A DNA stretch of 64,000 bases from JAEUIA01 sp034440255. GTDB taxonomy: Bacteria > Planctomycetota > UBA1135 > GCA-002686595. The notes under the pieces were generated by a model. That model was not told where the DNA came from, ran no database searches, and saw nothing but the letters and a program-made list of their open reading frames with translations. The DNA lies in the NCBI GenBank assembly GCA_034440255.1, contig JAWXBU010000157.1, positions 1-64,000 on the forward strand, read 5' to 3'. Of this stretch, positions 35,953-43,807 are shown piece by piece. Position numbers and translations under genes: made by a program. How positions within the stretch are numbered: position 1 is the stretch's first letter; each line of letters starts with the position of its first letter.

Positions 35953-36855
35953 GTGATTCGCAGCAACTTCGTGGCCACGGTCGCGATCGTCCTTCCCACC
36001 GTGCTCGGACTCGGCGCATGCGCCAGCACGACCAAGCAAGCTCAAAGCGTTCAAGACGTCGACGCTCTGCTCACGCGTATCGAACGCGTGCAAGTCGATG
36101 CCACCGTCGCGAAGGACCGCGCTCACGGCGCCCTTGCGCAGTTGACGACACTCGTTTCGCCCAACTTCGCCGGTGACGCGACGAAGTCGTTCGCAGCATT
36201 GAAGGAAGCGATCGAGACGTCGGACCAGCAGACGGTCGATTTCCGTCGTTCGATCGGCCCGATGAGTGAGTCGGCCGGATCGGTCTTCTCGCGCTGGACA
36301 TCGGATCTCGAGGGCTTCGGCAACACGCGCATGCGTCAGCGCAGCCAAGGGCGACTGGACGAAACGCGTGCGCGGTACCAGTCGGTGTTGATCTCCGCGC
36401 AAGGCGTCCTCGTGTCGCTCGAAGCGTTCAATGCGGACATCAACGATCAAGCACTCTTCCTCGCGAGTGATTTGAACGCCGCGGCAGTGCAGGCGATCCA
36501 TCCGGAAGTGCGCGAGCTTCACGAGCGCGCGAAGGAACTCGACGGCCGCGTCGAGGTGTGCTCGAACGCAGCACGTGCGTACGTCGAATCGGCCGCGCTC
36601 TACGGACAAGTCGAAGCGGTCACCACGGACACGCAAGCGACGCCGAACAACACTGCTCCGAGCGGCAACTCGACGTTCGATGCGACGTCGAGCGAGCGTC
36701 CGACGAAGACGAAGTTCGTCAAGCAACGCACGTCGACGCTGAAGCCTCGTCCGAGCGCCAATTCGACGCCGGAAACGAATCCGAGTCCTGTCGAAGGCAC
36801 GCCCGAAGCGCCTGTCATCGAGGAAACGCCAGAGAACACGCCGAATCCGCAGTGA
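35953..36855 (+). CDS. DUF2959-family lipoprotein
   Basis: A 300-residue lipoprotein starting at a GTG 8 bases after GGAGG (35940-35944). Lipobox GLGAC gives Cys23. Residues about 40-215 are mostly helical and match DUF2959 (VQVDATVAKDRAHGALAQL, then VFSRWTSDLEGFGN), with coiled-coil character. The last 80 residues are a Thr/Pro/Asn-rich low-complexity tail. Function unknown. It sits between the cytochrome maturation genes and the electron-transfer operon, about 100 bases from each, and may be transcribed separately. Confidence 0.83.
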   Translation: MIRSNFVATVAIVLPTVLGLGACASTTKQAQSVQDVDALLTRIERVQVDATVAKDRAHGALAQLTTLVSPNFAGDATKSFAALKEAIETSDQQTVDFRRSIGPMSESAGSVFSRWTSDLEGFGNTRMRQRSQGRLDETRARYQSVLISAQGVLVSLEAFNADINDQALFLASDLNAAAVQAIHPEVRELHERAKELDGRVEVCSNAARAYVESAALYGQVEAVTTDTQATPNNTAPSGNSTFDATSSERPTKTKFVKQRTSTLKPRPSANSTPETNPSPVEGTPEAPVIEETPENTPNPQ

Positions 36856-36856
36856 T

Positions 36857-36875
36857 CGTCACGGCTCGCGTGACG
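36857..36875 (+). terminator. Hairpin directly after the DUF2959 gene
   Basis: CGTCACG (36857-36863) and CGTGACG (36869-36875) form a perfect 7-bp stem with a 5-base loop, one base after the stop codon. There is no T run, so termination is uncertain. Confidence 0.35.
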
Positions 36876-36975
36876 GCGTGATCTGCACACGCTGTCGCGC
36901 GGGCTTCTAGGAACGACGCTCGCGATGAGCGAGCGACGCCTTGAGGCGCACTCCTGCGTCCGAGGCTTTGGTGTT

Positions 36976-36980
36976 GGAGG
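36976..36980 (+). promoter_or_regulatory. GGAGG ribosome-binding site fixing a TTG start
   Basis: GGAGG lies 6 bases before the TTG at 36987. An ATG at 36982 in another frame meets a stop after one codon, so the TTG is the workable start. Confidence 0.6.
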
Positions 36981-36986
36981 AATGGA

Positions 36987-39221
36987 TTGAGTTGGACGCT
37001 GCTCGTCGCGCTGGTGCTCGCGCTGGCCATCGCCTTCCTCGCGTCGCTGGCGCGTCGCGTCGAACTGGCGAGGATGCAGCGTCGTGTGAGCGAGCGTGAG
37101 CGCGCCGTTCGCGTCGGCAGCGCCAAGGCGCAGCTACAGCATCCCGTCATCGACTTGACGCGCTGCCTAGGGTGCGGGGCGTGCGTTCGCGCGTGCCCGG
37201 AGCAAGGCGTGCTCGAGCTCGTCCACGGACAAGCGATGGTCGTCAACGGCGCGCGGTGCACCGGTGTTTCCGCGTGCGAAACAGTGTGCCCCGTCGACGC
37301 GATCACGGTGACGCTGACCGACACAGCCGAACGACGCGACATTCCGGCGCTCTCGGAGGAACTCGAGGCCATCGGCACTCCAGGGCTGTTCCTCGCCGGC
37401 GAAGTCACGGCGCACGCGCTCATCAAGACCGCGATCGACCAGGGCACGGCAGTCGCAGACACAGTCGCGCGCCGCATCGCGAGCGAAGCGGACTGCGGTG
37501 ACGATGCGCTCGACTTGTGCGTCGTCGGAGCGGGTCCCGCTGGATTGGCGTGCTCGCTCGAAGCGAAGAAACACGGGCTTTCGTTCGTGACGCTCGATCA
37601 AGAAGCCGGTCCAGGCGGCACGGTCGCGAAGTATCCGCGCCGCAAGTTGGTGTTGACGCAACCAGTCGATCTGCCGCTCTACGGCAAGCTCGATCGCGCG
37701 TCGTACACGAAGGAGGAGCTGGTCGACCTGTGGCACAAGATCGCGCATGACGAATCTCTGCCGATTCAAGGCGGCCAAGTCTTCCAGTCGGTCGAGCGCG
37801 ACTCCGGCGGCACGTTCGTCGTGAAAACGGCGTCGCACTCGTATCGAGCGCGCAACGTTTGTCTCGCGCTCGGTCGACGCGGAACGCCGCGCAAGCTCGA
37901 CGTGCCGGGTGAACACCTGCCCAAGGTTTCGTACAGCTTGCTCGACGCGCGCTCGTACCAGCAGCGTCGCATTCTCGTCGTCGGCGGCGGTGACACGGCG
38001 ATCGAGGCTGCGGTGGCACTCGCCGAACAGCCGGGCAATCAAGTCACGATCAGTTACCGCAAGGAAGCGTTCTTCCGTGTGCGCCAACGTGCCGAAGAAC
38101 TGTTGAACGAGTGCGCGGCGAGCGGCCGCATTCGCGTGCTGCTTTCCAGCAACGTCCTCGCGATTCGACCCGATGTCGTCGACGTCGAACTGAACGACGG
38201 TCCCTCGCGTGGTGTGTTCCAACTGCCGAACGACGAAGTCTTCGTGATGGCCGGCGGTGTGCCGCCATTCGAAGTGCTCGAGCGCTCGGGTGTGTCGTTC
38301 GATCCTGCACTGCGCCCGCCCGTGTCTCAGGTCGGCGAACAGGGCTCGGGTCTGTTGCGCGCACTCGGCCTCGGATTGCTGCTCTCCCTCGGCGCGCTCT
38401 GCTTCGCGGCGTGGAACGCGGACTATTACTCGCTGCCGATCGAGCAACGTCCGGTTCACGACGATTACTCGTCTCTTCGCCCAAGTTCCGGACTCGGACT
38501 GTGGTTCGGTGTCGGCGCGACGGCGCTGATCGTCCTGAACCTGCTCTACCTGCTGCGCCGAGCGAATGTCCGCGGATTCAAGTTCGCCACATTGAAGAGT
38601 TGGATGACGAGCCACGTCGCGACCGGAATCCTGGCGCTCTTGCTCGCGACACTGCACGGCGGCATGGCACCGCGTGACACGGTCGGCGGACATTCCTTGT
38701 GGGCACTGCTCATCCTGCTCGTCTCCGGCGCGATCGGTCGCTACTTCTACGCGTACGTTCCGCGTGCTGCGAACGGTCGTGAATTGGAGCTCGAAGAGGT
38801 CAAGCTGCGCATGTCGCGGCTCGCAGACAGTTGGGACGAGAGCCAGAAGGCGTTCGTCGACCGTGCACGCAGCGAAATCCACGCGCTGATCGAAGCGCGT
38901 CAATGGAAGAGCTCGCTCCTCGGCCGTGCGCTGGCCTTGATCGGCGGACAGAGCGACCTGCGCCGCTTGCTCGCTTCGCTGAGCATCGAAGGCCGTCGTC
39001 AGCACGTGCCCGAGGAGCGCTTGCGTGAAACCTTGACGCTCGCTCGTCACGCGCACCGCACCGCGTTGATGGCCGCGCACTACGAAGATTTGCGCGCGCT
39101 TCTCAACAGTTGGCGCTATGTCCACCGTTGGGTTGCCGCAGCGATGCTCGTACTGCTCGCCGCGCACATCTATTACGCGCTGCTCTACGGAACGCCGAAC
39201 TTCGGCGGAGGCTCGCCGTGA
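36987..39221 (+). CDS. Flavin/iron-sulfur/di-haem b membrane oxidoreductase
   Basis: A 744-residue fusion. An N-terminal helix (1-24) is followed by a ferredoxin-like domain: Cys60-63-66 and 70 form a full 4Fe-4S motif, while the second motif has Cys91, 97 and 101 but Val94 instead of the fourth Cys. Residues about 176-440 are a thioredoxin-reductase-like flavoprotein with GAGPAGL (181-187) for FAD and VVGGGDTAIEAA (331-342) for NAD(P). The C-terminal part has about five helices. TM segment 543-557 carries His-x13-His and the final one, HRWVAAAMLVLLAAH, again His-x13-His, the spacing of two stacked b haems. It probably passes electrons between NAD(P)H or ferredoxin and the membrane or the periplasmic cytochromes encoded next. 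The 23-haem gene overlaps it by 4 bases. Confidence 0.85.
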   Translation: MSWTLLVALVLALAIAFLASLARRVELARMQRRVSERERAVRVGSAKAQLQHPVIDLTRCLGCGACVRACPEQGVLELVHGQAMVVNGARCTGVSACETVCPVDAITVTLTDTAERRDIPALSEELEAIGTPGLFLAGEVTAHALIKTAIDQGTAVADTVARRIASEADCGDDALDLCVVGAGPAGLACSLEAKKHGLSFVTLDQEAGPGGTVAKYPRRKLVLTQPVDLPLYGKLDRASYTKEELVDLWHKIAHDESLPIQGGQVFQSVERDSGGTFVVKTASHSYRARNVCLALGRRGTPRKLDVPGEHLPKVSYSLLDARSYQQRRILVVGGGDTAIEAAVALAEQPGNQVTISYRKEAFFRVRQRAEELLNECAASGRIRVLLSSNVLAIRPDVVDVELNDGPSRGVFQLPNDEVFVMAGGVPPFEVLERSGVSFDPALRPPVSQVGEQGSGLLRALGLGLLLSLGALCFAAWNADYYSLPIEQRPVHDDYSSLRPSSGLGLWFGVGATALIVLNLLYLLRRANVRGFKFATLKSWMTSHVATGILALLLATLHGGMAPRDTVGGHSLWALLILLVSGAIGRYFYAYVPRAANGRELELEEVKLRMSRLADSWDESQKAFVDRARSEIHALIEARQWKSSLLGRALALIGGQSDLRRLLASLSIEGRRQHVPEERLRETLTLARHAHRTALMAAHYEDLRALLNSWRYVHRWVAAAMLVLLAAHIYYALLYGTPNFGGGSP

Positions 39222-41287
39222 GTTGGACGAGTCCGAAACTCTGGATCACGGTGTGTTCGCTCGCGGCCGTGAGCGTTTTCGCAGTGGTGGACACGCGTCG
39301 TACGTCGCCGGGTCCGATTGCGGCCGTTCACGCTCAGCTCGCGGACGTCGACGGCGGCAGCAGTTGCGCTGCATGTCACGGCGGTTGGTTTTCGAACATG
39401 ACGAGCGCGTGTTTGGAGTGCCACGCGGCCGTCAAAGATCAGATCGAGACGGATCGCGGCGTGCACGGCATCCCCGAGGCGGCGGCGGCACAGAAATGCG
39501 GCGAATGTCACGGCGATCACCACGGCGCGAACTTCGCGCTCGTCAACGATCGCGCGTTCAAGCTCATCGGCGCCGAGAGCACCGCGAAGTTCGATCACGC
39601 GACGATCGGCTTCGAGATGAATGGTCGCCACCTCGAAGTCGGCTGCGTCGACTGCCACGAACACGCGGACGACGAGGTGCTCACGGAAGGCACGAAGCGC
39701 TATCAGGGACTCGCGCAAGATTGCGCGTCGTGTCACGAAGATCCGCACGAGGGCCGCATGCAAGTCGCCTGCGCTTCTTGTCACGGTCAAACGAAGTGGG
39801 ACGAGCTGTTCAGCCTGGGTCACGAGGATTTCCTGCCGTTGGTCGGGGGTCACGGCGACGTGACATGTCGCCAGTGCCACGCCGAGACGGATCCGCACTC
39901 GCTCGAATCGATGGGCAACCGCGGGCCGCGTCCGATTGCGCGCGACTGCGTCGCCTGCCACCTCTCACCGCACGAATCGAAGTTCGCGAGCGGAGTCGCC
40001 GACTTGGCGAAGGCCTCGTTCGGCGCGAGCTGCGTCGTGTGTCACGAAACCGCGCACACGTTGTTCCGCGAGCCGAGCTTGAAGATCACTCCCGAGCAAC
40101 ACGCGCTGTGCGGGTATACGCTCGATGCGCCTCACGACGTTCAGTCGTGCGCCGACTGTCACGACCCCGAGCAGTCCGATTTCCGCGCGCGCTATCCCGG
40201 TCGCGCGAAGGATTCGTGCAGTGCGTGCCACGCCGATCCGCACGGTGGACAGTTCGCCACCGGTCCTTTCTCGAATCAGGAGTGCACGGTGTGCCACGAC
40301 CGCATGCATTGGACGCCCAATGCGTTCACGATCGAACAGCATGCGCTCACCTCGTTGACGCTCGACGGTGCGCACTCGAAGACCGACTGCAACGCTTGCC
40401 ACACGAAGCCGACCGAGGACGCGCCGCGATCGTTCCATGGGACGGATGCGACGTGCGCTGCGTGCCACATGGATGCACACGGAGGCTTCTTCGAAGGAGC
40501 TCTCGCCGACGTCACGATTCCCGAGCACGGCGAGTGCGCCGCGTGTCACACGACGACGAAGTTCAGCGAACTCCCGCAGTCGGGCTTCGATCACGAGCGT
40601 TTCACCGACTTCGCGATCCTCGGTGCGCACGCGCAAAGCGAATGCGCGATCTGCCACCCGTTCACCAAGTCGCCCGACGAATCTGGGCGCACATTCGGCC
40701 GCGTCGAAGAGCATTTCGGCTCGTTCGCAGGCTGCGTGACGTGTCACGACGATCCTCACCAAGGCTTGTTCGATACGGCCAAACTCCCGACGGAAGTCGA
40801 GGGTCGCACCGATTGCGCGCGCTGTCACGACGAGTCGAGTTTCCGCGCGTTCCCGAACGGCTTCGACCACGGACGCTGGACCGGCTTCCAACTCGTCGGA
40901 GCGCACGCTCTCGAATGCTCGGCGTGCCATGAGCCTCTGCGCGTTCCCGATGCGATCGGGCGCACGTGGCAAGCGGCGCTCGGTGAACAGTGCTCGGATT
41001 GCCACATCGATCCGCACGCCGGTCAGTTCGATGCTCGCGGCGCGAATCGTTGCGCACAGTGCCACACCGACGCGACGGCTTCGTTCTTGGCGTTCAACCA
41101 CGATCGCGACTCGCGCTTCCCCTTGCGCCAGCAACACGCCGATCTGGATTGCGCCGCGTGTCACAAGACTTGGACCTCGCCCGAGGGCGACGAGGTCGTG
41201 CGTTACCGTCCGCTCGGAATCGAATGCGTCGACTGCCACGGCGTGCACGAGGACGTGCTGATGCACCGCAAGCGAAGGAGAAACTGA
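39218..41287 (+). CDS. 23-haem c-type cytochrome
   Basis: A 689-residue exported protein starting at GTG, with an N-terminal hydrophobic segment (about 8-25) and 23 CxxCH haem-binding motifs, one per 30 residues. The motifs recur in three-haem modules: GxHxxxxCxxCH, then CxxCHxDPHxGxF, then a third CxxCH followed by an F..H spacer. The extra histidines in GAH and DPH are likely distal haem ligands. The GTG start overlaps the oxidoreductase stop, and the stop overlaps the outer-membrane barrel start (TGATG). By analogy with porin-cytochrome complexes it would form a haem wire through or along the barrel. It is not clearly related to MtrA, which has ten haems. Confidence 0.93.
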   Translation: MSWTSPKLWITVCSLAAVSVFAVVDTRRTSPGPIAAVHAQLADVDGGSSCAACHGGWFSNMTSACLECHAAVKDQIETDRGVHGIPEAAAAQKCGECHGDHHGANFALVNDRAFKLIGAESTAKFDHATIGFEMNGRHLEVGCVDCHEHADDEVLTEGTKRYQGLAQDCASCHEDPHEGRMQVACASCHGQTKWDELFSLGHEDFLPLVGGHGDVTCRQCHAETDPHSLESMGNRGPRPIARDCVACHLSPHESKFASGVADLAKASFGASCVVCHETAHTLFREPSLKITPEQHALCGYTLDAPHDVQSCADCHDPEQSDFRARYPGRAKDSCSACHADPHGGQFATGPFSNQECTVCHDRMHWTPNAFTIEQHALTSLTLDGAHSKTDCNACHTKPTEDAPRSFHGTDATCAACHMDAHGGFFEGALADVTIPEHGECAACHTTTKFSELPQSGFDHERFTDFAILGAHAQSECAICHPFTKSPDESGRTFGRVEEHFGSFAGCVTCHDDPHQGLFDTAKLPTEVEGRTDCARCHDESSFRAFPNGFDHGRWTGFQLVGAHALECSACHEPLRVPDAIGRTWQAALGEQCSDCHIDPHAGQFDARGANRCAQCHTDATASFLAFNHDRDSRFPLRQQHADLDCAACHKTWTSPEGDEVVRYRPLGIECVDCHGVHEDVLMHRKRRRN

Positions 41288-42960
41288 TGTTTGCGCTGGA
41301 GAAATGGTTCGTTCCGATCGTGCTCGCTGCGCCGGCTGCCGCACAGATCGAAGAGATGATGAACGTCTCGATGCGCGTGGTTTCGTCGGAGCCACGCATC
41401 GTGAACGTCGACCACGGCTCGATCGACGGACTCGCCGCGAACGATCGTATCGTGTTCCGCACGCGCGACGGTGCGCGCCTGGAAGGCACAATTGCGAGCG
41501 TCGGAGATCGCACCGCGAAGGTAGAGCTCGACGATCCGACGATCGTGCTCGCCCCAGGAACACGCGGTGACTCCCGTGTGCCGAAAGCCCGCGTCGCGGC
41601 GCCGCGCCCGACGCTGATCACGCCGGGCGCTCCCACCACGCCGGTCGAACCCGCGACTCCCGAACATCCTCCGTGGGAGCGCAAGGACGAAGACTGGACG
41701 AGCGATCAACCGCTCTTGTCGCGCATGCGTCCGTTCCGTCCGAACGAGCGCCAGCCGCTCATGACCGGACGCATCTACTCGATCATCGACTACATCAAGG
41801 ACTCGGAGGGCGACCGCACCGAGACGTTCGCACGACTCGGCACCGACTTGACGTACGAGAATTTCCTGCGGCAAGGCGGCACGTTGCACTTCGACGGCGA
41901 AGTCAACAACCGACGCACCGACGTACCCGACGACGACGAGAGCGGCACGAACTTCAGGCTCGATCGCTTCAGCTACGCGTTCGGCGGCAATCGCTTCGCG
42001 CCCGATCGGTATGAATTAGGGCGCTTTTTGCAGCATGAAATGCCCGAGTTCGGCGTGCTCGACGGACTCGAATGGGGTCGGCGCATGTCGAACGGTGACA
42101 CGTTCGGCGCGAGTGTCGGCTTCATGCCCGAGCCGGACGAAGATCAATCGACGGGTGACGATTTGCAGTTCGCGGCCAACTATCGCTTCGTCGTCGACGA
42201 GAGCGAGTTGCTGTCGGTTCAAGCCGGTTATCAGAAGTCGTATCACGATCTCGCAGCCGACCGCGATCTGTTCATCGCGAAGGTGTTGTACTTCCCGCCT
42301 GCGGATTGGAATTTCAGCGCGACGGCGTGGATCGATTGGTACACGGCCGGCGACACGACGAAGGACAGTGGCCCAGAAGTCACACAGGCGTACGTGACGA
42401 CCGGTCGACGCTTCGAGAGCGGCAGCAGCCTGCGTGCGACCTACACGCATCGCGCTTTCCCCGAAGTCGAGCGCAACGAGTTCTTGCCCGTGACCGCAGC
42501 GCAGTTGGCCGACGATCGCTCGGATCGCGCGACATTGAGCGGACGGCAGATGCTCGGACGCACGTTCGCTCTGACCGGTCTGATCGGTGCGTGGAACGAC
42601 GAGGACGACACTGGTGGCGATGCGGAGGGCGGATTCCAACTCGACGATTTCGTGTTCGACGATGCACGTATCGACGCGGCGGCGTTCGGCGTGCAGGGCC
42701 GCTACAACACGACGCTCGGCTGGCGAGCTGCGATCGGCACGCAGTCGAGTCAGGGATTTTGGCGCGTCGGCTACGAGTTCACGCTCAACGACATCGACGG
42801 CTTCACGACCGACAACGACGACATCCCGCAGCATCGCATCAGCACGTCGTTCGACACGTTCAGTGATTCGGGATGGAGCCTCTCCGCTCATGCTGACGCG
42901 CTGTTGTTCGATTCCGAGAACGCGATACTCGTGGGCCTGTTCCTGACAAGGAGCTTCTGA
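41287..42960 (+). CDS. Outer-membrane beta-barrel of the cytochrome operon
   Basis: A 557-residue exported protein. A signal peptide (about 1-20, ending APAAAQ) leads to a small beta domain (about 35-105; VDHGSIDGLAANDRIVFR), a Pro/Thr-rich linker (about 105-135) and a long region of alternating strands with acidic loops. The last residue is Phe (LTRSF), the C-terminal signature of outer-membrane proteins. It has no CxxCH motif. Position between a 23-haem and a 7-haem gene, with one-base overlaps on both sides, suggests the porin sheath of a trans-outer-membrane conduit, the role MtrB plays in Shewanella. Sequence similarity to MtrB is not obvious. Confidence 0.82.
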   Translation: MFALEKWFVPIVLAAPAAAQIEEMMNVSMRVVSSEPRIVNVDHGSIDGLAANDRIVFRTRDGARLEGTIASVGDRTAKVELDDPTIVLAPGTRGDSRVPKARVAAPRPTLITPGAPTTPVEPATPEHPPWERKDEDWTSDQPLLSRMRPFRPNERQPLMTGRIYSIIDYIKDSEGDRTETFARLGTDLTYENFLRQGGTLHFDGEVNNRRTDVPDDDESGTNFRLDRFSYAFGGNRFAPDRYELGRFLQHEMPEFGVLDGLEWGRRMSNGDTFGASVGFMPEPDEDQSTGDDLQFAANYRFVVDESELLSVQAGYQKSYHDLAADRDLFIAKVLYFPPADWNFSATAWIDWYTAGDTTKDSGPEVTQAYVTTGRRFESGSSLRATYTHRAFPEVERNEFLPVTAAQLADDRSDRATLSGRQMLGRTFALTGLIGAWNDEDDTGGDAEGGFQLDDFVFDDARIDAAAFGVQGRYNTTLGWRAAIGTQSSQGFWRVGYEFTLNDIDGFTTDNDDIPQHRISTSFDTFSDSGWSLSAHADALLFDSENAILVGLFLTRSF

Positions 42961-43616
42961 TGGGATTCCAACGTCATTTGCGCACGATCTCGATCGTCGC
43001 CGCGCTCACGTTCCTCGCCGTCGCATGCGTCGTGCAGGGTCGCGACAGCGCAGCGCAGAAATTGTGGTGGTCGGGTTTCGGCCCGGTTTTGCCGCACGAC
43101 ACGTTCCCGGGTGACTGCGGTTTGTGTCACATCGGCGACGATTGGCAGCGCGTGTCGAGCGAGTTCGAGTACGACCACGAAGGCGAGACCGGTTACAAGC
43201 TCGAGGGCGCTCACGAGCGCGCGACCTGCCTGCGCTGCCACAACGATCGCGGCCCGGTCGAGATCTTCGAAGCGCGCGGTTGTGCCGGCTGCCACGAGGA
43301 CATCCACGTCGGACAACTCGGTGCCGACTGTCTCTCGTGTCACACGCAACAGACTTGGCAACCCTACGGCCAGTACGCGAAGCACAACGAAACGCGCTTC
43401 CCGCTGATCGGCGTGCACGCGTCGACGTCGTGCCATCGCTGTCACCCCGGCGCCGAAATCGGGCGTTTCGTTCCCACCGATACCGAATGCGTGACGTGCC
43501 ACACGAGCGACCTGGCACGCGCGAACAATCCTCCGCACATCGCTTTGGGATTCGTGGACCGGTGCGATCGGTGCCACCTGCCTCGCACGTGGAACCAGGC
43601 CGAAATCGACAACTGA
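42960..43616 (+). CDS. 7-haem c-type cytochrome lipoprotein
   Basis: A 218-residue protein with a signal helix and lipobox-like LAVAC (Cys23). Seven CxxCH motifs follow (CGLCH, CLRCH, CAGCH, CLSCH, CHRCH, CVTCH, CDRCH). It repeats the modules of the 23-haem protein: LEGAHERATCLRCH, CAGCHEDIHVGQL and LIGVHASTSCHRCH. The two genes therefore share an ancestor. The ATG overlaps the barrel stop by one base. As a lipoprotein it could sit on either face of the outer membrane. Confidence 0.92.
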   Translation: MGFQRHLRTISIVAALTFLAVACVVQGRDSAAQKLWWSGFGPVLPHDTFPGDCGLCHIGDDWQRVSSEFEYDHEGETGYKLEGAHERATCLRCHNDRGPVEIFEARGCAGCHEDIHVGQLGADCLSCHTQQTWQPYGQYAKHNETRFPLIGVHASTSCHRCHPGAEIGRFVPTDTECVTCHTSDLARANNPPHIALGFVDRCDRCHLPRTWNQAEIDN

Positions 43617-43807
43617 GCGCCATTGAGAGCAGCGCTGTTTTCCTCAAGAACGCTCAGATGCTTGTTCGATGAATGTTCGGGGACGAGGGCGTTCGAATTC
43701 CAGGCGCACTCGATGAAGGGGCAGAGACGAAGTACGGCGGTTTTTTCCGCCTGAGCGATTGGAGCTGCACATCTGCGTGCGGCACAGCGCTCAAAGGAAG
43801 GCATGGG

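Noticed and set aside
37167..39167. 666-codon minus-strand open frame
   Set aside because: Antisense to the flavin/FeS oxidoreductase; no domain pattern.
43680..43720. Possible tRNA T-loop (GTTCGAATTC)
   Set aside because: No matching T-stem, anticodon arm or acceptor stem around it.
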